Shown: positions 1-10,130, counted from the first letter of the stretch. The stretch is DNA of 64,000 nt from Bradyrhizobium sp. 21 (GCF_023073335.1 NZ_JADPJG010000005.1:1-64000); one strand, 5' to 3'. A program made the numbers and translations. Notes: generated by a model not told the origin, from the sequence alone.

Positions 1-90
1 GGCGGCGTCCACCGCCTCGACGGACAGCTCATGGTCGTCCTCGATGTCGATCGCGTCCTCGAGCTCGCGCCCGAGATGATGGCGGCCTGA
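1..90 (+). CDS. cheW: CheW chemotaxis coupling protein, C-terminal fragment
   Basis: The window opens inside a reading frame in frame 1 that ends at a TGA at 88-90. The last 29 residues include an LDGQLMVVLDVDRVLEL-type segment, which fits the final beta strand of the CheW SH3-like fold. CheW links chemoreceptors to the CheA kinase. The cheY-cheB-cheR genes that follow on the same strand support the call. Only the tail is visible, so a CheW-like domain at the end of a longer protein cannot be excluded. Confidence 0.72.
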   Translation, partial: GGVHRLDGQLMVVLDVDRVLELAPEMMAA

Positions 91-163
91 TACGGCGGCA
101 TTGCCACCGACGTACCTGCAATTGGAAGTGCCCCCGCAAAAAGGGGTGGAAGTAGAGGTTCAC

Positions 164-529
<366 letters not shown>

Positions 530-604
530 GCGACTGCCCGGAGGCTGAACGGATCCTTCGGCGTTTGTTTTCAACTGAACCGTTTCAGTCTGAGTTGGTG
601 AGTA

Positions 605-1804
605 ATGAGTGTTGCGTTCGCAGGTAATTCGACTACGGGCTCGTCGCGCGAAGCCGGACCGTTGCGGGTGATGGTCGTCGACGACTCCGTCGTCATCCGC
701 GGCCTGATCTCGCGCTGGATCGGTGCCGAGCACGACATGGAGGTCGCGGCCTCCTTGCGTACAGGGCTCGAGGCGGTCAACCAGATCGAACGCATCAATC
801 CCGACGTCGCCGTGCTCGACATCGAAATGCCCGAGCTCGACGGCATCTCGGCGCTGCCGCAATTGCTGGCGAAGAAGCGCGATCTCGTCATCATCATGGC
901 CTCGACGCTGACCCGCCGCAACGCGGAGATCAGCTTCAAGGCGCTGTCGCTCGGCGCGGCCGACTACATTCCCAAGCCGGAGTCGACGCGTGAGGCATCG
1001 GCTGCGGACATCTTCCACCACGATTTGATCCAGAAGATCCGCCACCTCGGCGCCCGGCTGCGCCGGAAGCCCGCGGTTGCGAGCCCGCCACTGGCGCCCG
1101 CGAGCCCTGCTGCACCGACTGCACGTGCACCCGCTATCGCGCGGCCTGCCACGCCCGCGCAGGCCTCGTCCCTGCTGAGTCCGTCGTCGCCTCTGGTCAC
1201 GCGTCCGTTCTCGACCCAGGCCCCGAAGGTGCTGCTGATCGGCTCATCGACCGGCGGTCCTCAGGCACTGATGACGCTCGTCACCGAGCTCGGCCCGGTG
1301 ATCGACCGCTTCCCGGTGCTGATCACCCAGCACATGCCGCCGACCTTCACCACCATTCTCGCCGAACATCTGGCGCGCACGAGCCGCAAGCCCGCGGCCG
1401 AGGCGGTCGACGGCGAGCCGGTGAAACCGGGCCACATCTATCTCGCGCCTGGCGGCAAGCACATGCGGGTCGTGCGCAGCGGTGCCGACGTGGCGATCGC
1501 GCTCGACGACGGCCCGGCCGTCAATTTCTGCAAGCCCGCGGTCGATCCGCTCTTCACCTCCGCCATCGACATCTGGCATGGCGCCATCCTCTCCGTGATC
1601 CTGACGGGCATGGGCTCCGACGGCATGCGCGGCGGCAAGGACATCGTTGCCGCCGGCGGCAGCGTCATCGCGCAGGACGAAGCCTCCAGCGTGGTCTGGG
1701 GCATGCCGGGCGCGGCGGCCACTGCCGGCATCTGCGCGGCGATCCTGCCGCTCAACCAGATCGGCGCCAGGGTCAATCGCCTGTTCGCGGGAGACCGTTC
1801 GTGA
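605..1804 (+). CDS. cheB: CheB protein-glutamate methylesterase/deamidase
   Basis: CheB removes methyl groups from chemoreceptor glutamates when phosphorylated by CheA, giving adaptation. The 399 residues hold an N-terminal receiver domain (phospho-acceptor Asp72 in [11 protein letters not shown]), an Ala/Pro-rich linker of about residues 160-200, and a C-terminal methylesterase domain. The catalytic set can be read: Ser215 in GSSTGG, His243 in TQHMPP and Asp339 in TGMGSDG. The linker is longer than in enteric CheB, as is common in alphaproteobacteria. The stop overlaps the GTG start of cheR (GTGA at 1801-1804), so the two opposing receptor-modifying enzymes are translationally coupled. Confidence 0.96.
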   Translation: MSVAFAGNSTTGSSREAGPLRVMVVDDSVVIRGLISRWIGAEHDMEVAASLRTGLEAVNQIERINPDVAVLDIEMPELDGISALPQLLAKKRDLVIIMASTLTRRNAEISFKALSLGAADYIPKPESTREASAADIFHHDLIQKIRHLGARLRRKPAVASPPLAPASPAAPTARAPAIARPATPAQASSLLSPSSPLVTRPFSTQAPKVLLIGSSTGGPQALMTLVTELGPVIDRFPVLITQHMPPTFTTILAEHLARTSRKPAAEAVDGEPVKPGHIYLAPGGKHMRVVRSGADVAIALDDGPAVNFCKPAVDPLFTSAIDIWHGAILSVILTGMGSDGMRGGKDIVAAGGSVIAQDEASSVVWGMPGAAATAGICAAILPLNQIGARVNRLFAGDRS

Positions 1805-2673
1805 CGCCGGGTGACTACGACTATCTGCGCAAGTTCCTGAAAGAGCGTTCCGGCCTCGATCTCTCTCCAGACAAGCAGTATCTGGTCGAGAGCCGGCTCA
1901 TGCCGCTGGCCCGCAAGGCGAGCCTCCCCGGCATTCCCGATCTCGTGCTGAAGATCAGGAACGGCGACGGGCGGCTTGCGGCCGACGTGGTCGAAGCGAT
2001 GACCACCAACGAGACCTTCTTTTATCGGGACAAGATTCCGTTCGATCATCTGCGCGAAACCATCCTGCCGGGACTGCTTCAGGCGCGCGCGGCGCGCAGA
2101 TCGCTGCGCATCTGGTCGGCGGCGTCGTCGACCGGGCAGGAGCCCTATTCGATCGCGATGTGCGTGAAGGAGATGGGCGCAGCCTTCGCCGGCTGGCGCA
2201 TCGAGATCGTCGCCACCGATCTGTCGCAGGAGGTGCTGGAGAAATCCAGGGCCGGACTCTACAGCCAGTTCGAGGTGCAGCGCGGCCTGCCGATCCAGCA
2301 CCTGATGAAATACTTCACGCAAGTCGGCGACGTCTGGCAGCTTAATGCCGACATCCGCGCGATGGTGCAGTTCCGCCAGCTCAATCTGCTGCAGGACTTC
2401 TCCCATCTCGGCACGTTCGACGTGATCTTCTGCCGCAACGTGCTGATCTATTTCGACCAGAGCACCAAAGCGGTGATCTTCGAGCGCATGGCGAAGGGTC
2501 TGGAAGCCGACGGTACGCTGCTGCTTGGCGCCGCCGAATCCGTCGTCGGCATCACCGATGCGTTCCGTCCGATCACCGACCGCCGCGGTCTCTATCAGCT
2601 CAACCCCGCGCGCTCCGGCCGCCCGATGGGCGGCTTGATGCCGCCGACGTTGAAGATCGCCGCGGCGCGGTGA
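1801..2673 (+). CDS. cheR: CheR chemoreceptor methyltransferase
   Basis: CheR transfers methyl groups from S-adenosylmethionine to receptor glutamates and opposes CheB. The 290 residues show the small N-terminal helical domain and then the SAM-binding domain. Landmarks are [10 protein letters not shown] near residues 66-75, the SAM-contacting [16 protein letters not shown] near 104-120, and [14 protein letters not shown] near 206-219. The start is GTG at 1801, which overlaps the cheB stop by 4 bp. The length matches the family. No C-terminal TPR is present, so this is the plain CheR form. Confidence 0.95.
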   Translation: MTPGDYDYLRKFLKERSGLDLSPDKQYLVESRLMPLARKASLPGIPDLVLKIRNGDGRLAADVVEAMTTNETFFYRDKIPFDHLRETILPGLLQARAARRSLRIWSAASSTGQEPYSIAMCVKEMGAAFAGWRIEIVATDLSQEVLEKSRAGLYSQFEVQRGLPIQHLMKYFTQVGDVWQLNADIRAMVQFRQLNLLQDFSHLGTFDVIFCRNVLIYFDQSTKAVIFERMAKGLEADGTLLLGAAESVVGITDAFRPITDRRGLYQLNPARSGRPMGGLMPPTLKIAAAR

Positions 2674-2714
2674 GATGTTCTGACCTCACCCCGCTTGCGG
2701 AGAGGGAGAACTAT

Positions 2715-3875
2715 TCACAAAATCGCATGCGGCAAAAACCGCGAGCCGTTGCCGGTGATCGGGCTTTCGTCCTCGCGGATCGACAGCCCGCAGGGTTCGT
2801 GATTCACCAGCCAGCTTCCGATCACCGGGTAGAAGCCCGAAAAATTCGGCAGCGGTGACAATGCCTGTCGCACGAACCCTTCGGCGCCGTAGGGGCCGGC
2901 CTGCGCGTCGAGCGGCATGCCGCCGGACACCAGCGTGACATTGGCACCCTCGCGCGACAGCAGCGGCTTGCGCACATAGGAGCTGCCGAGCTCGGTTGCC
3001 CGCGGATCGTCCTCGAAGAAGGCCGGCAGCAGATGGGGATGGTTCGGAAACATCTCCCAGAGCAGCGGCAGGATGCCCTTGTTGGAGAGCACCGCCTTCC
3101 ACGGCGGCTCGATCCAGCGTGTCTGTGCGCCCTTGAGCCTGGCGCCGAAGGCGTCGTGGAACATCCATTCCCAGGGATAGAGCTTGAAGGCGAGCGCAAT
3201 GTCGCTGTTATCGAGATCGACGAAACCGCCGGGCTGGTCGCGCCAGCCGATCGCCTCGATGTCGAGAAGTGTGGTCGAGAGGCCCGCCTGGCGCGCAGTG
3301 TCTTCGAGATAAGCGAGCGTGCCGGCGTCCTCCTCATTGCCTGTTGTGCCGGTGAGATGGACGTGGCGGCCCGCGGCAATGTCCTTCCACGCCGCGATCA
3401 GCCGCTCGTGGATGGAGTTGAACTGGTCGGCGCGACCAGGGATGATGCGGCGTTCGATGGCCTGTTCGAGCCAGGTCCACTGAAACACCGCGGCTTCGAA
3501 GATCGAGGTCGGCGTATCCGCATTGTATTCGAGCAGCTTTGCCGGTCCCTTGCCGTCGAATTTCAGATCGAGCCGGCCATAGAGGCTGCGTTCGTCGCGC
3601 TCCCAGCTCTCCGCGATCAAGCTCCAAAATGCCTCCGGGATCTTCAGGCGCCGCAAATGGCGTTCGTCGCCGATCACGCGGCCGGCGAGCTCCAGGCACA
3701 TCGCATCGATCTCGCCGGTCGGCGTCTCGATGCCGCGCTCGATCTCGTCGAGCGTGAAGGCGTAGTAGGCGCGCTCGTCCCAATAGCGCTCGCCGTCGAT
3801 GGTGTGGAAGGCAAAGCCGCATTGTTCGGCGGTCTGCCGCCAATCGTCGCGCTCGGGACAGACGATGCGTCGCAT
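2715..3875 (-). CDS. glutathionylspermidine synthase-like ATP-grasp protein (YjfC/YgiC type)
   Basis: The 386-residue protein matches the synthetase half of glutathionylspermidine synthase, without the amidase domain found in E. coli Gss. Recognisable segments are LEYNADTPTS at residues 115-124, the aromatic LYPWEWM at about 232-238 and KPLLSREGANV at 303-313; these belong to the ATP-grasp nucleotide and substrate site. The family joins a carboxylate to an amine using ATP, but the substrate of YjfC/YgiC members is not established, so true glutathionylspermidine synthesis should not be assumed. It is the last gene of a leftward operon, 3 bp after the Ser-rich DUF1190-like gene. The same partners occur around yjfC in enterobacteria. 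Confidence 0.82.
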   Translation of the reverse strand: MRRIVCPERDDWRQTAEQCGFAFHTIDGERYWDERAYYAFTLDEIERGIETPTGEIDAMCLELAGRVIGDERHLRRLKIPEAFWSLIAESWERDERSLYGRLDLKFDGKGPAKLLEYNADTPTSIFEAAVFQWTWLEQAIERRIIPGRADQFNSIHERLIAAWKDIAAGRHVHLTGTTGNEEDAGTLAYLEDTARQAGLSTTLLDIEAIGWRDQPGGFVDLDNSDIALAFKLYPWEWMFHDAFGARLKGAQTRWIEPPWKAVLSNKGILPLLWEMFPNHPHLLPAFFEDDPRATELGSSYVRKPLLSREGANVTLVSGGMPLDAQAGPYGAEGFVRQALSPLPNFSGFYPVIGSWLVNHEPCGLSIREDESPITGNGSRFLPHAIL

Positions 3876-3878
3876 GGA

Positions 3879-4268
3879 TCAGCCGCCGCCCGAGAAGCCA
3901 TGGCCGAACGAGCCGAAGCCGCCGCGGCTCACGCTGCTCGATCCAGAATCGGACGAATTTGCCGACGAGGAATGGCTCGAGGAATCGCTGCTGAAAAAGC
4001 TCGATCGCGACGACGAGCCCGAGCCGCCGCTGCCGCCTGATGAACCGCTGCTACTGCTGCAGGTGGTACTCGTCTGCCCCGGCAGGGCGCCGGGGGAGGG
4101 TTCGCAGTGCTGCCGCGGCATCAGCGTGTAGGCGGTGGTGCCGACCGCGATCGTGCCCATCACCAGCAGCGCGACATGGCCGGAACGCTTCGCCTGAGGC
4201 CGCGGAGGCGGCGGCTCGGCCGGCGGCCGGCGTTTGCCGAACTGTTTGCTGGAAGGTTTGTCGGCCAT
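3879..4268 (-). CDS. small membrane-anchored Ser/Gly-rich protein, DUF1190-like (YjfM/YgiB type)
   Basis: The 129-residue protein begins with a basic, Pro-rich cytoplasmic stretch (residues 1-28), then a single membrane segment at about 30-48 (HVALLVMGTIAVGTTAYTL). The rest is almost entirely Ser and Gly, broken by a few Phe, His and Asp, with Cys at 56 and 70. Such a tail suggests a disordered, surface-exposed region. The call rests on gene order as well as sequence: DUF1190 proteins sit next to YjfC/YgiC-type ATP-grasp proteins and DUF350 proteins in other bacteria. Function is unknown. Sequence evidence alone would be weak because of the low complexity. Confidence 0.68.
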   Translation of the reverse strand: MADKPSSKQFGKRRPPAEPPPPRPQAKRSGHVALLVMGTIAVGTTAYTLMPRQHCEPSPGALPGQTSTTCSSSSGSSGGSGGSGSSSRSSFFSSDSSSHSSSANSSDSGSSSVSRGGFGSFGHGFSGGG

Positions 4269-4290
4269 ATCACTGGCTCATATCAGTAGA

Positions 4291-4695
4291 TCAGTAGATC
4301 ATGCAGGCTGCGTTCAGCAGGCCTGCCGCGAGCGAGGAGAGGCCGAGCCAGATCGCCGGCGCAAGCTCGCCGGCGGCAATCCGCGCCGACAGGTTCGGCA
4401 CCGGCACCTTCACGAGAAAGAACACGACGATCTGGACGATCAGCGCGATCATCGCCCAGATCAGGCAGTCCAGCACATTGGCCGAATGTGCGATGGCGCT
4501 CACCAGCGGCGCCACGAAGCCCAGCAGGCTGAGGCCGAGCGCAATTGCCGCAGCCGGATCGTTGTCGCGGATCAGCTGGAACTCGTTATGCGCCGTGATG
4601 CGGGTGTAGACGAACAGATACGCCACGATCGCGACCAGCCCGGTGCAGAAATAGACCAGGAAGGCGGGCAGGCCAGCCAGTGATTGCAGGATCAT
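4291..4695 (-). CDS. DUF350 integral membrane protein (YjfL type)
   Basis: The 134-residue protein has four hydrophobic segments (about residues 7-27, 45-68, 77-97 and 112-132). It carries the charged HNEFQLIRDNDPAAAIALG motif between the first two, typical of DUF350 proteins, in which the unit is two helices repeated. It begins the leftward operon with the DUF1190-like and glutathionylspermidine-synthase-like genes; the gap to the next gene is 22 bp. The family has no settled function. Co-occurrence suggests the three proteins act together at the inner membrane, possibly on a peptide-like or polyamine-linked cell envelope substrate, but that is inference. Confidence 0.83.
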   Translation of the reverse strand: MILQSLAGLPAFLVYFCTGLVAIVAYLFVYTRITAHNEFQLIRDNDPAAAIALGLSLLGFVAPLVSAIAHSANVLDCLIWAMIALIVQIVVFFLVKVPVPNLSARIAAGELAPAIWLGLSSLAAGLLNAACMIY

Positions 4696-4856
4696 GGATG
4701 GAGGTCCAATGGATGAGGGCAGGACGCTGCACTAATACTCGGTCGCGGCGTCGACACAGTTGGTTCGACTCCAAAGGCCAAGTCTTGGTGTTGCCTCGGC
4801 TTGACTGCTCCGTACACGGATCATCCGCCACACAGTTGCAGCCAGGTTCCTGGGGT
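4696..4856. other. intergenic gap with presumed promoter of the DUF350 operon
   Basis: This 161-bp stretch separates the secreted-protein gene ending at 4857 from the DUF350 gene starting at 4695, both leftward. I see no convincing reading frame and no strong hairpin with a T run. It must contain the start signals for the DUF350 operon unless that operon is read through from upstream. I could not assign -35/-10 boxes. Confidence 0.4.
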
Positions 4857-5702
4857 TCAATACTTGAAAGTTCCGGTGATGGTGTGCTTTGCCCGATAAG
4901 CATCGATATAATTTTTGCAAGCGGTCTTGAATTCGCCGGGCAAGGGAACGCTTCTGTTCGTTTGATTGGTCTGGGAGCGCAGCCGCTTGTCGATGTTGTC
5001 GAGAATGGTTCGCGTCGTCTTGTAATCAGGATTTTCCCCGACCTTCGCACTCAGCACCGCGCGCGTTTGTTCGATTGCATCATAGTTTTCGAAGTAAGCC
5101 CATGGCGCCACGACCGAGATAATTCCGAGCAGATTTGCTCTACCATTCTTGCCGTAGTCTGTGCTGTCGAGCTCTGGATCGTTGAGGTGGACGATCGGAA
5201 CGCAGACAGTGGTGTTATCAATGATGTTGCCGAGGATCAGAACGGAATTCAGCCTGGCATCGTAGATGTCGCTGCGCGCTGCGTAAGTCAGAACCGAGAC
5301 GACAGCAACATTATCCTTGTCTCGAAACAGAGAGATGAACTCATTCAACTTCGTGGTATCGTTTGGGGTCCCGGACGCTGCATCGAGAGCGCTTTGTCTT
5401 GCCATGATGGCTCTCAGCGCTGCCGTTGCACTCAAGAGCTTGCTGCCCGCATCCGAAGGCATCTTTGGGGATGTGATGCTCGGTTCGAGCCCAGAAATGA
5501 GCGTGACAAGGCATGGAACTGCAGTCTTGATGTCTTGCAACAGGGCGTCGGGTACGATGGGGACCCCCTTCGAAGGTATGCCGCTGGTCGCGGCTTGGTA
5601 CTGCGTGCAGACGGCGGCTTCCTGCGCGCTCGCCCCATCGTATGGACAGGCAATCATCGCAATGAGCGTGTACAATGCAAACCGAGGCAATAGAGTTGTC
5701 AC
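4857..5702 (-). CDS. secreted protein of unknown function, possible helical-repeat fold
   Basis: I do not recognise this 281-residue protein. It has a probable signal peptide (residues 1-26, hydrophobic core then ASAQEA), so it is likely periplasmic. The middle (about 95-235) alternates amphipathic helices with small-residue turns, as in LISLFRDKDN-type and ARLNSVLILGNI segments, which resembles HEAT/ARM-type solenoids. That is a visual impression only. The start overlaps the stop of the upstream membrane-protein gene by 4 bp (5699-5702), so the two are translationally coupled and presumably act together. Base composition is visibly less GC-rich than in neighbouring operons, suggesting recent acquisition. 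Confidence 0.7.
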   Translation of the reverse strand: MTTLLPRFALYTLIAMIACPYDGASAQEAAVCTQYQAATSGIPSKGVPIVPDALLQDIKTAVPCLVTLISGLEPSITSPKMPSDAGSKLLSATAALRAIMARQSALDAASGTPNDTTKLNEFISLFRDKDNVAVVSVLTYAARSDIYDARLNSVLILGNIIDNTTVCVPIVHLNDPELDSTDYGKNGRANLLGIISVVAPWAYFENYDAIEQTRAVLSAKVGENPDYKTTRTILDNIDKRLRSQTNQTNRSVPLPGEFKTACKNYIDAYRAKHTITGTFKY

Positions 5703-6802
5703 TTCGTCACCACTTCTGGGGGGTCTGTAGCAGCCGGTTGACTCGGGGCTTTGAGGGCGCCTTTGGCGTCGAAGTTCTGTCCGTTGTTTGGATTGCTCGT
5801 CAGTTTGCGGTTTGCCTCCAGCAGTGCATCAGCTTGCTTGTCGTTCTGAAGATTGACGCAGACCACTTCCTCGTACTCGGGGAAGTCCTGGCCCCCGGAA
5901 GTTTGCCGGAAGCTCGACTTATTCAGCCGGATAACGAATTCTTTCGGTACCATGTCGACGAGCTGGTCGAATTTTCCGTTGATCCTGTGGTCGCTAACGA
6001 CGTTGGTGCCGCTCTCCGGCATGCGATAGAACATCCCGGAGATGCGCTTTCTCGACGAGCTTTCGTCATCCTCTTCAGGGGATGCTTGCAGAGTCAGGGC
6101 TTTTGACTTTTCGCAACCGATTCCCTTTCCCTTCGAGGCCGCTTTGCCTTTTGACTTGGTCGCTTCGCTCGACCGAGCGGTGGTTTCAATCGTATTCAAG
6201 TCTGCCAGCGTATAGGGCACAAAAACTTCGATGTACGAATTTCCGCGCAAGACCGATGGAATTGGCGTGCCGTCGATGAAGAACTGCGAAGTGTAATATG
6301 CGATCTTCGATGATCCGTCAGTGCTCTTAATAAGCACGCGCAAGTACTTCTTTTCGGCCCTGAATGTGTCCGCCATCATGGGATAATAGGTCACCATCCC
6401 GAATGCCACGCACAGAGCGAGTATTCCGGCGCCCCCCGCTATTGCCACGTTGTATTTTGCAGCTGCAGTATCCGAACTGAAATTGCCGGCGCTCTGCGTG
6501 CCGGTTCCGTAAAGAAGGAGGGCAATGCCCAGGACAACGAGGACGAAAGTGAACGCCGCATGCATTGTCTCAATCCGCCACTGAGCGATGAATAGCAACA
6601 CACCGCCCAAGAGCAGGTAGAATAAGCCGCTGCTCGGAAATCCGAGACAGAATTCGCGAAATGTTTTGGGAGAGGTGTCGGTTGGTCGCTTGAGACTTGC
6701 GATGTCGTCACTGAGCTTCTTGAGGGTGGCCTGTACATCGAACTGTTCGTTCGACTTTTGTCCTTCGGGATTCTTATTTGCGTCTTCCGCGTTCTCTCGC
6801 AT
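5699..6802 (-). CDS. membrane protein of unknown function with extracytoplasmic domain
   Basis: The 367-residue protein is not one I recognise. A charged N-terminus with a short coiled-coil-like stretch (about residues 22-40) is followed by three hydrophobic segments near 55-77, 80-100 and 118-140. A soluble region of about 220 residues then includes a Lys/Ser/Gly-rich low-complexity patch around 212-230 and a basic SSRKR site. With an odd number of membrane spans the C-terminal domain would lie outside the cytoplasm, alongside its secreted partner. It is the first gene of a two-gene unit. Codon use is less GC-biased than in the flanking che and ctrA regions. Confidence 0.7.
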   Translation of the reverse strand: MRENAEDANKNPEGQKSNEQFDVQATLKKLSDDIASLKRPTDTSPKTFREFCLGFPSSGLFYLLLGGVLLFIAQWRIETMHAAFTFVLVVLGIALLLYGTGTQSAGNFSSDTAAAKYNVAIAGGAGILALCVAFGMVTYYPMMADTFRAEKKYLRVLIKSTDGSSKIAYYTSQFFIDGTPIPSVLRGNSYIEVFVPYTLADLNTIETTARSSEATKSKGKAASKGKGIGCEKSKALTLQASPEEDDESSSRKRISGMFYRMPESGTNVVSDHRINGKFDQLVDMVPKEFVIRLNKSSFRQTSGGQDFPEYEEVVCVNLQNDKQADALLEANRKLTSNPNNGQNFDAKGALKAPSQPAATDPPEVVTK

Positions 6803-7000
6803 TGGGCGCCTCGTCGAAAATAATTACTGCAATTAAATGACTTGCGTATCGTTCAGTGGTCCGAGGAGTCTTCCTCGAGTGGGGCATAGCGATCGGAAAT
6901 GCTAATTTTGAACAATCTTCAGGCGAGGTATTTTGATCCTAGCGCACAGGTTGACGTTCTTTCAAGGGGACTGCGGAGGCGTTGACACGGCACCTTTGCA
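6803..7000. other. promoter region of the 367/281-residue gene pair
   Basis: This AT-richer stretch upstream of the leftward gene at 6802 contains no reading frame I would call. It probably carries the promoter for that pair. A GTTGACACGGCACCTTTGCAT run at 6981-7001 superficially resembles a sigma-54 site on the plus strand, but the GG-to-GC spacing is wrong. Confidence 0.4.
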
Positions 7001-7037
7001 TCCCCCAAAAACAAAACCCCGCCATTTGCGGCGGGGT
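7001..7037 (-). terminator. rho-independent terminator of ctrA
   Basis: Two perfect 8-bp arms, ACCCCGCC at 7016-7023 and GGCGGGGT at 7030-7037, enclose a 6-nt loop. Read leftward, the stem is followed by TTTTGTTTTT. It lies about 50 bp after the ctrA stop, in the right orientation. Confidence 0.88.
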
Positions 7038-7085
7038 CCAGGCTGGGAGGAGCAAGCCCCGAAGGGCTCGCGGGTAAACCCAGGA

Positions 7086-7787
<702 letters not shown>

Positions 7788-8203
7788 GCCAGTTCCCCAT
7801 AGTCGCCGCTCCTGGGCGTCAGGTCGGCCGCATTCGCGGCACACAACAAAACGCCTTTGAACAACTGATTCGGATCCTGACAACAGATGGTTAACAAATT
7901 CTGATTCTGGAACGCAAGCCCTGTGGATGCAATTTTCGTCGAATCGCCCTAAGGTCTTGTGCGTGAAGCAGCTTTCGTTATCCGGTTCCGTTCAAGTTCC
8001 ACTTTAAGAGACGGGCCTAACCGACTCCCGCGACTCAGCCTTCTTCTGAAGGGGGGTCACGCTCAGTCACAAAGACAGTGACGCAATGATTAACGATGCG
8101 GGTAAACACGAAGTTAAGCGCCGTTCAGAAATATGGCGAAACTTAAGGTTTTCACCGTGAAGCCCCGGATCACAAAGGCGATCACCTTAATGACGGCCCT
8201 CTC
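7788..8203. promoter_or_regulatory. ctrA-fliI divergent regulatory region with GANTC cluster and TTAA half-sites
   Basis: This 416-bp gap holds no gene. Five GANTC sites (CcrM methylation targets) start at 7867, 7903, 7941, 8023 and 8032. TTAA tetramers, the half-site of CtrA boxes, start at 7891, 8004, 8090, 8114, 8143 and 8187. No pair has the canonical 7-bp spacer; 8090 with GTAA at 8102 and that GTAA with TTAA at 8114 are each off by one base. In other alphaproteobacteria ctrA is autoregulated and sensitive to CcrM methylation, which fits the GANTC density. Confidence 0.6.
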
Positions 8204-9529
8204 ATGAAGGCTCTTGCCGAACAGATCGGCGATATCGACGGCGTCAATATTTATGGCCGTGTGGTCGGCGTGCGCGGCCTGATGGTCGAGGTGGCCGGAC
8301 CTATTCACGCGATGTCGGTCGGCGCGCGGCTCGTGATCGAGACGGGCGCCAATCGTTCGATCCCCTGCGAGGTGATCGGCTTCTCCGGCAACAACGCCGT
8401 CGTGATGCCGTTCGCAGGCCTCGACGGCGTGCGGCGCGGCTGCAAGGCCGTCATCGCCAATGCCGCAAATCAGGTGCGGCCTTGCGCGGCCTGGCTCGGG
8501 CGCGTCGTCAACGCATTGGGTGAGCCGATCGATGGCAAGGGGCCGCTGCCGCAGGGCCCGGCGCCGATGCCGTACCGCAATTCGCCTCCGCCGGCGCATT
8601 CGCGCAAGCGCGTCGGCGCGCCGCTCGATCTCGGCGTGCGCGCGATGAACACGTTCCTGACCTGCTGCCGCGGCCAGCGCATGGGCATCTTCGCGGGCTC
8701 CGGCGTAGGCAAGTCGGTGCTGCTCTCGATGCTCGCGCGCAACGTCGATGCCGCGGTCAGCGTCATCGGGCTGATCGGCGAACGCGGCCGCGAGGTGCAG
8801 GAATTCCTCCAGGACGATCTCGGCGAGGAGGGCCTGGCGCGCTCCGTCGTCGTGGTCGCGACCTCGGACGAGCCGGCGTTGATGCGCCGCCAGGCCGCTT
8901 ATCTTACGCTGGCGGTCGCCGAATATTTTCGCGACGAGGAGCAGGACGTCCTCTGCCTGATGGACTCGGTGACGCGCTTTGCCATGGCCCAGCGCGAGAT
9001 CGGCCTGTCCGCCGGCGAGCCGCCGACCGCCAAGGGTTATACGCCGACCGTGTTCACCGAGCTGCCGAAGCTTCTGGAGCGCGCCGGGCCGGGCATGGGG
9101 GAGGGCGCCATCACCGCGATCTTCACGGTGCTGGTCGACGGCGACGACCATAACGAGCCGATCGCGGATGCCGTCCGCGGCATCCTCGACGGCCACATCG
9201 TGATGCAGCGCTCGATCGCCGAGCGCGGCCGCTATCCCGCCATCAACATCCTCAAATCCATCTCCCGCACCATGCCGAAATCGGCCGACCCGGAGTTCTG
9301 GCCGACCATCCAGAAGGCGCGGGCGGTGATGGCGACCTATGCCGACATGGAGGAATTGATCCGGCTGGGCGCCTACCGCGCCGGCTCCAGCGCCGAGGTC
9401 GACGAGGCGATCCGCCTGCACGAGCCGCTGGAGGCCTTCCTGCGCCAGCGCAAGGACGAAAATGCATCCCTGGCGGACGGCTACCGCCAGTTGGCGCAAA
9501 TCCTCGGTAATTTGGAAACGGAACGCTAA
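8204..9529 (+). CDS. fliI: FliI flagellum-specific ATPase
   Basis: FliI is the ATPase of the flagellar type III export apparatus; it works as a hexamer with FliH and FliJ at the cytoplasmic base. The 441 residues match family length. The Walker A loop GSGVGKS lies near residues 165-172, the GERGREV segment near 193-199, Walker [11 protein letters not shown] near 251-260, and the export-ATPase signature [15 protein letters not shown] near 270-285 separates it from F1 beta subunits. The ATG at 8204 is preceded by a pyrimidine-rich leader without a strong ribosome site. fliJ follows after 120 bp. Confidence 0.96.
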   Translation: MKALAEQIGDIDGVNIYGRVVGVRGLMVEVAGPIHAMSVGARLVIETGANRSIPCEVIGFSGNNAVVMPFAGLDGVRRGCKAVIANAANQVRPCAAWLGRVVNALGEPIDGKGPLPQGPAPMPYRNSPPPAHSRKRVGAPLDLGVRAMNTFLTCCRGQRMGIFAGSGVGKSVLLSMLARNVDAAVSVIGLIGERGREVQEFLQDDLGEEGLARSVVVVATSDEPALMRRQAAYLTLAVAEYFRDEEQDVLCLMDSVTRFAMAQREIGLSAGEPPTAKGYTPTVFTELPKLLERAGPGMGEGAITAIFTVLVDGDDHNEPIADAVRGILDGHIVMQRSIAERGRYPAINILKSISRTMPKSADPEFWPTIQKARAVMATYADMEELIRLGAYRAGSSAEVDEAIRLHEPLEAFLRQRKDENASLADGYRQLAQILGNLETER

Positions 9530-9649
9530 CTTTGTCCCGTCATCATCCGATCCCACAGAGTAGCAGAGCCGGTCTTGGCCCAGTCGGGCCTGTGGGGAGA
9601 CCGGTGTTGTCCCACGTGCAGCTAGGGGACTTCTGGGGAGTACGAGTCG

Positions 9650-10069
9650 ATGAAGTCACGTGATACCCTCATCCGCCTGAAGAAATTTCAGGTCGACGAG
9701 AAGCGCCGCCGGGTCACCCAGATCGAGACCATGATCGCCGACTTCCAGCGGATGTCGACCGATCTTGAACGCGAGATCTCGACCGAGCAGGAGCGTGCCG
9801 GGATCAACGATCCCGCGCACTTCGCCTATCCGACCTATGCCAAGGCTGCCATCCAGCGCCGCGAGAACCTGACCCGCTCCGCCGACGAGCTGAAGGGCCA
9901 GCTCGACGAAGCCAAGGCCGCGCTGGGCGAAGCCTTCGAAGAGCTGAAGAAGGTCGAGCTCCTCGACGAGCGCGACCAGGCCCGCGAACGCGCCGAAGAG
10001 AACGCCCGCGAGCAGGCCGACCTCGACAGCATCGGCCTGATGCGCGCCCGCATCGGCGCCGTCGCCTGA
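9650..10069 (+). CDS. fliJ: FliJ flagellar export chaperone/stalk protein
   Basis: The 139 residues are almost wholly helical and highly charged with heptad character, as expected for the antiparallel coiled coil of FliJ, which sits in the centre of the FliI hexamer and escorts chaperones. The position directly after fliI, the length and the opening MKSRDTLIRLKKFQVDEKRR all fit alphaproteobacterial FliJ. A good terminator follows 31 bp after the stop, so fliI-fliJ looks like a complete transcription unit. Confidence 0.88.
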   Translation: MKSRDTLIRLKKFQVDEKRRRVTQIETMIADFQRMSTDLEREISTEQERAGINDPAHFAYPTYAKAAIQRRENLTRSADELKGQLDEAKAALGEAFEELKKVELLDERDQARERAEENAREQADLDSIGLMRARIGAVA

Positions 10070-10100
10070 GGCCCCAGCAGCCGGACTGACGAGAATTTGC

Positions 10101-10130
10101 AAAACCCGGACCCTTGAGGTCCGGGTTTTC
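10101..10130 (+). terminator. rho-independent terminator after fliJ
   Basis: A perfect stem, AAAACCCGGACC at 10101-10112 and GGTCCGGGTTTT at 10118-10129, encloses the loop CTTGA. The 3' arm ends in a TTTT run, so it can act for rightward transcription from fliJ. Confidence 0.9.

Noticed and set aside
6981..7001. A possible sigma-54 promoter (GGCAC then TTGCA)
   Set aside because: Only 7 bp separate GG and GC; sigma-54 sites need 10, and no gene starts downstream on that strand.
8090..8117. A CtrA box made of TTAA, GTAA and TTAA at 8090, 8102 and 8114
   Set aside because: Spacers are 8 bp rather than 7, so the canonical box is not met. The tetramers are reported only as half-sites.
8114..9556. 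A 480-codon open frame on the minus strand opposite fliI
   Set aside because: High GC leaves long antisense frames open. The product is Arg/His/Asp-rich with no family features, while fliI on the plus strand is unmistakable.
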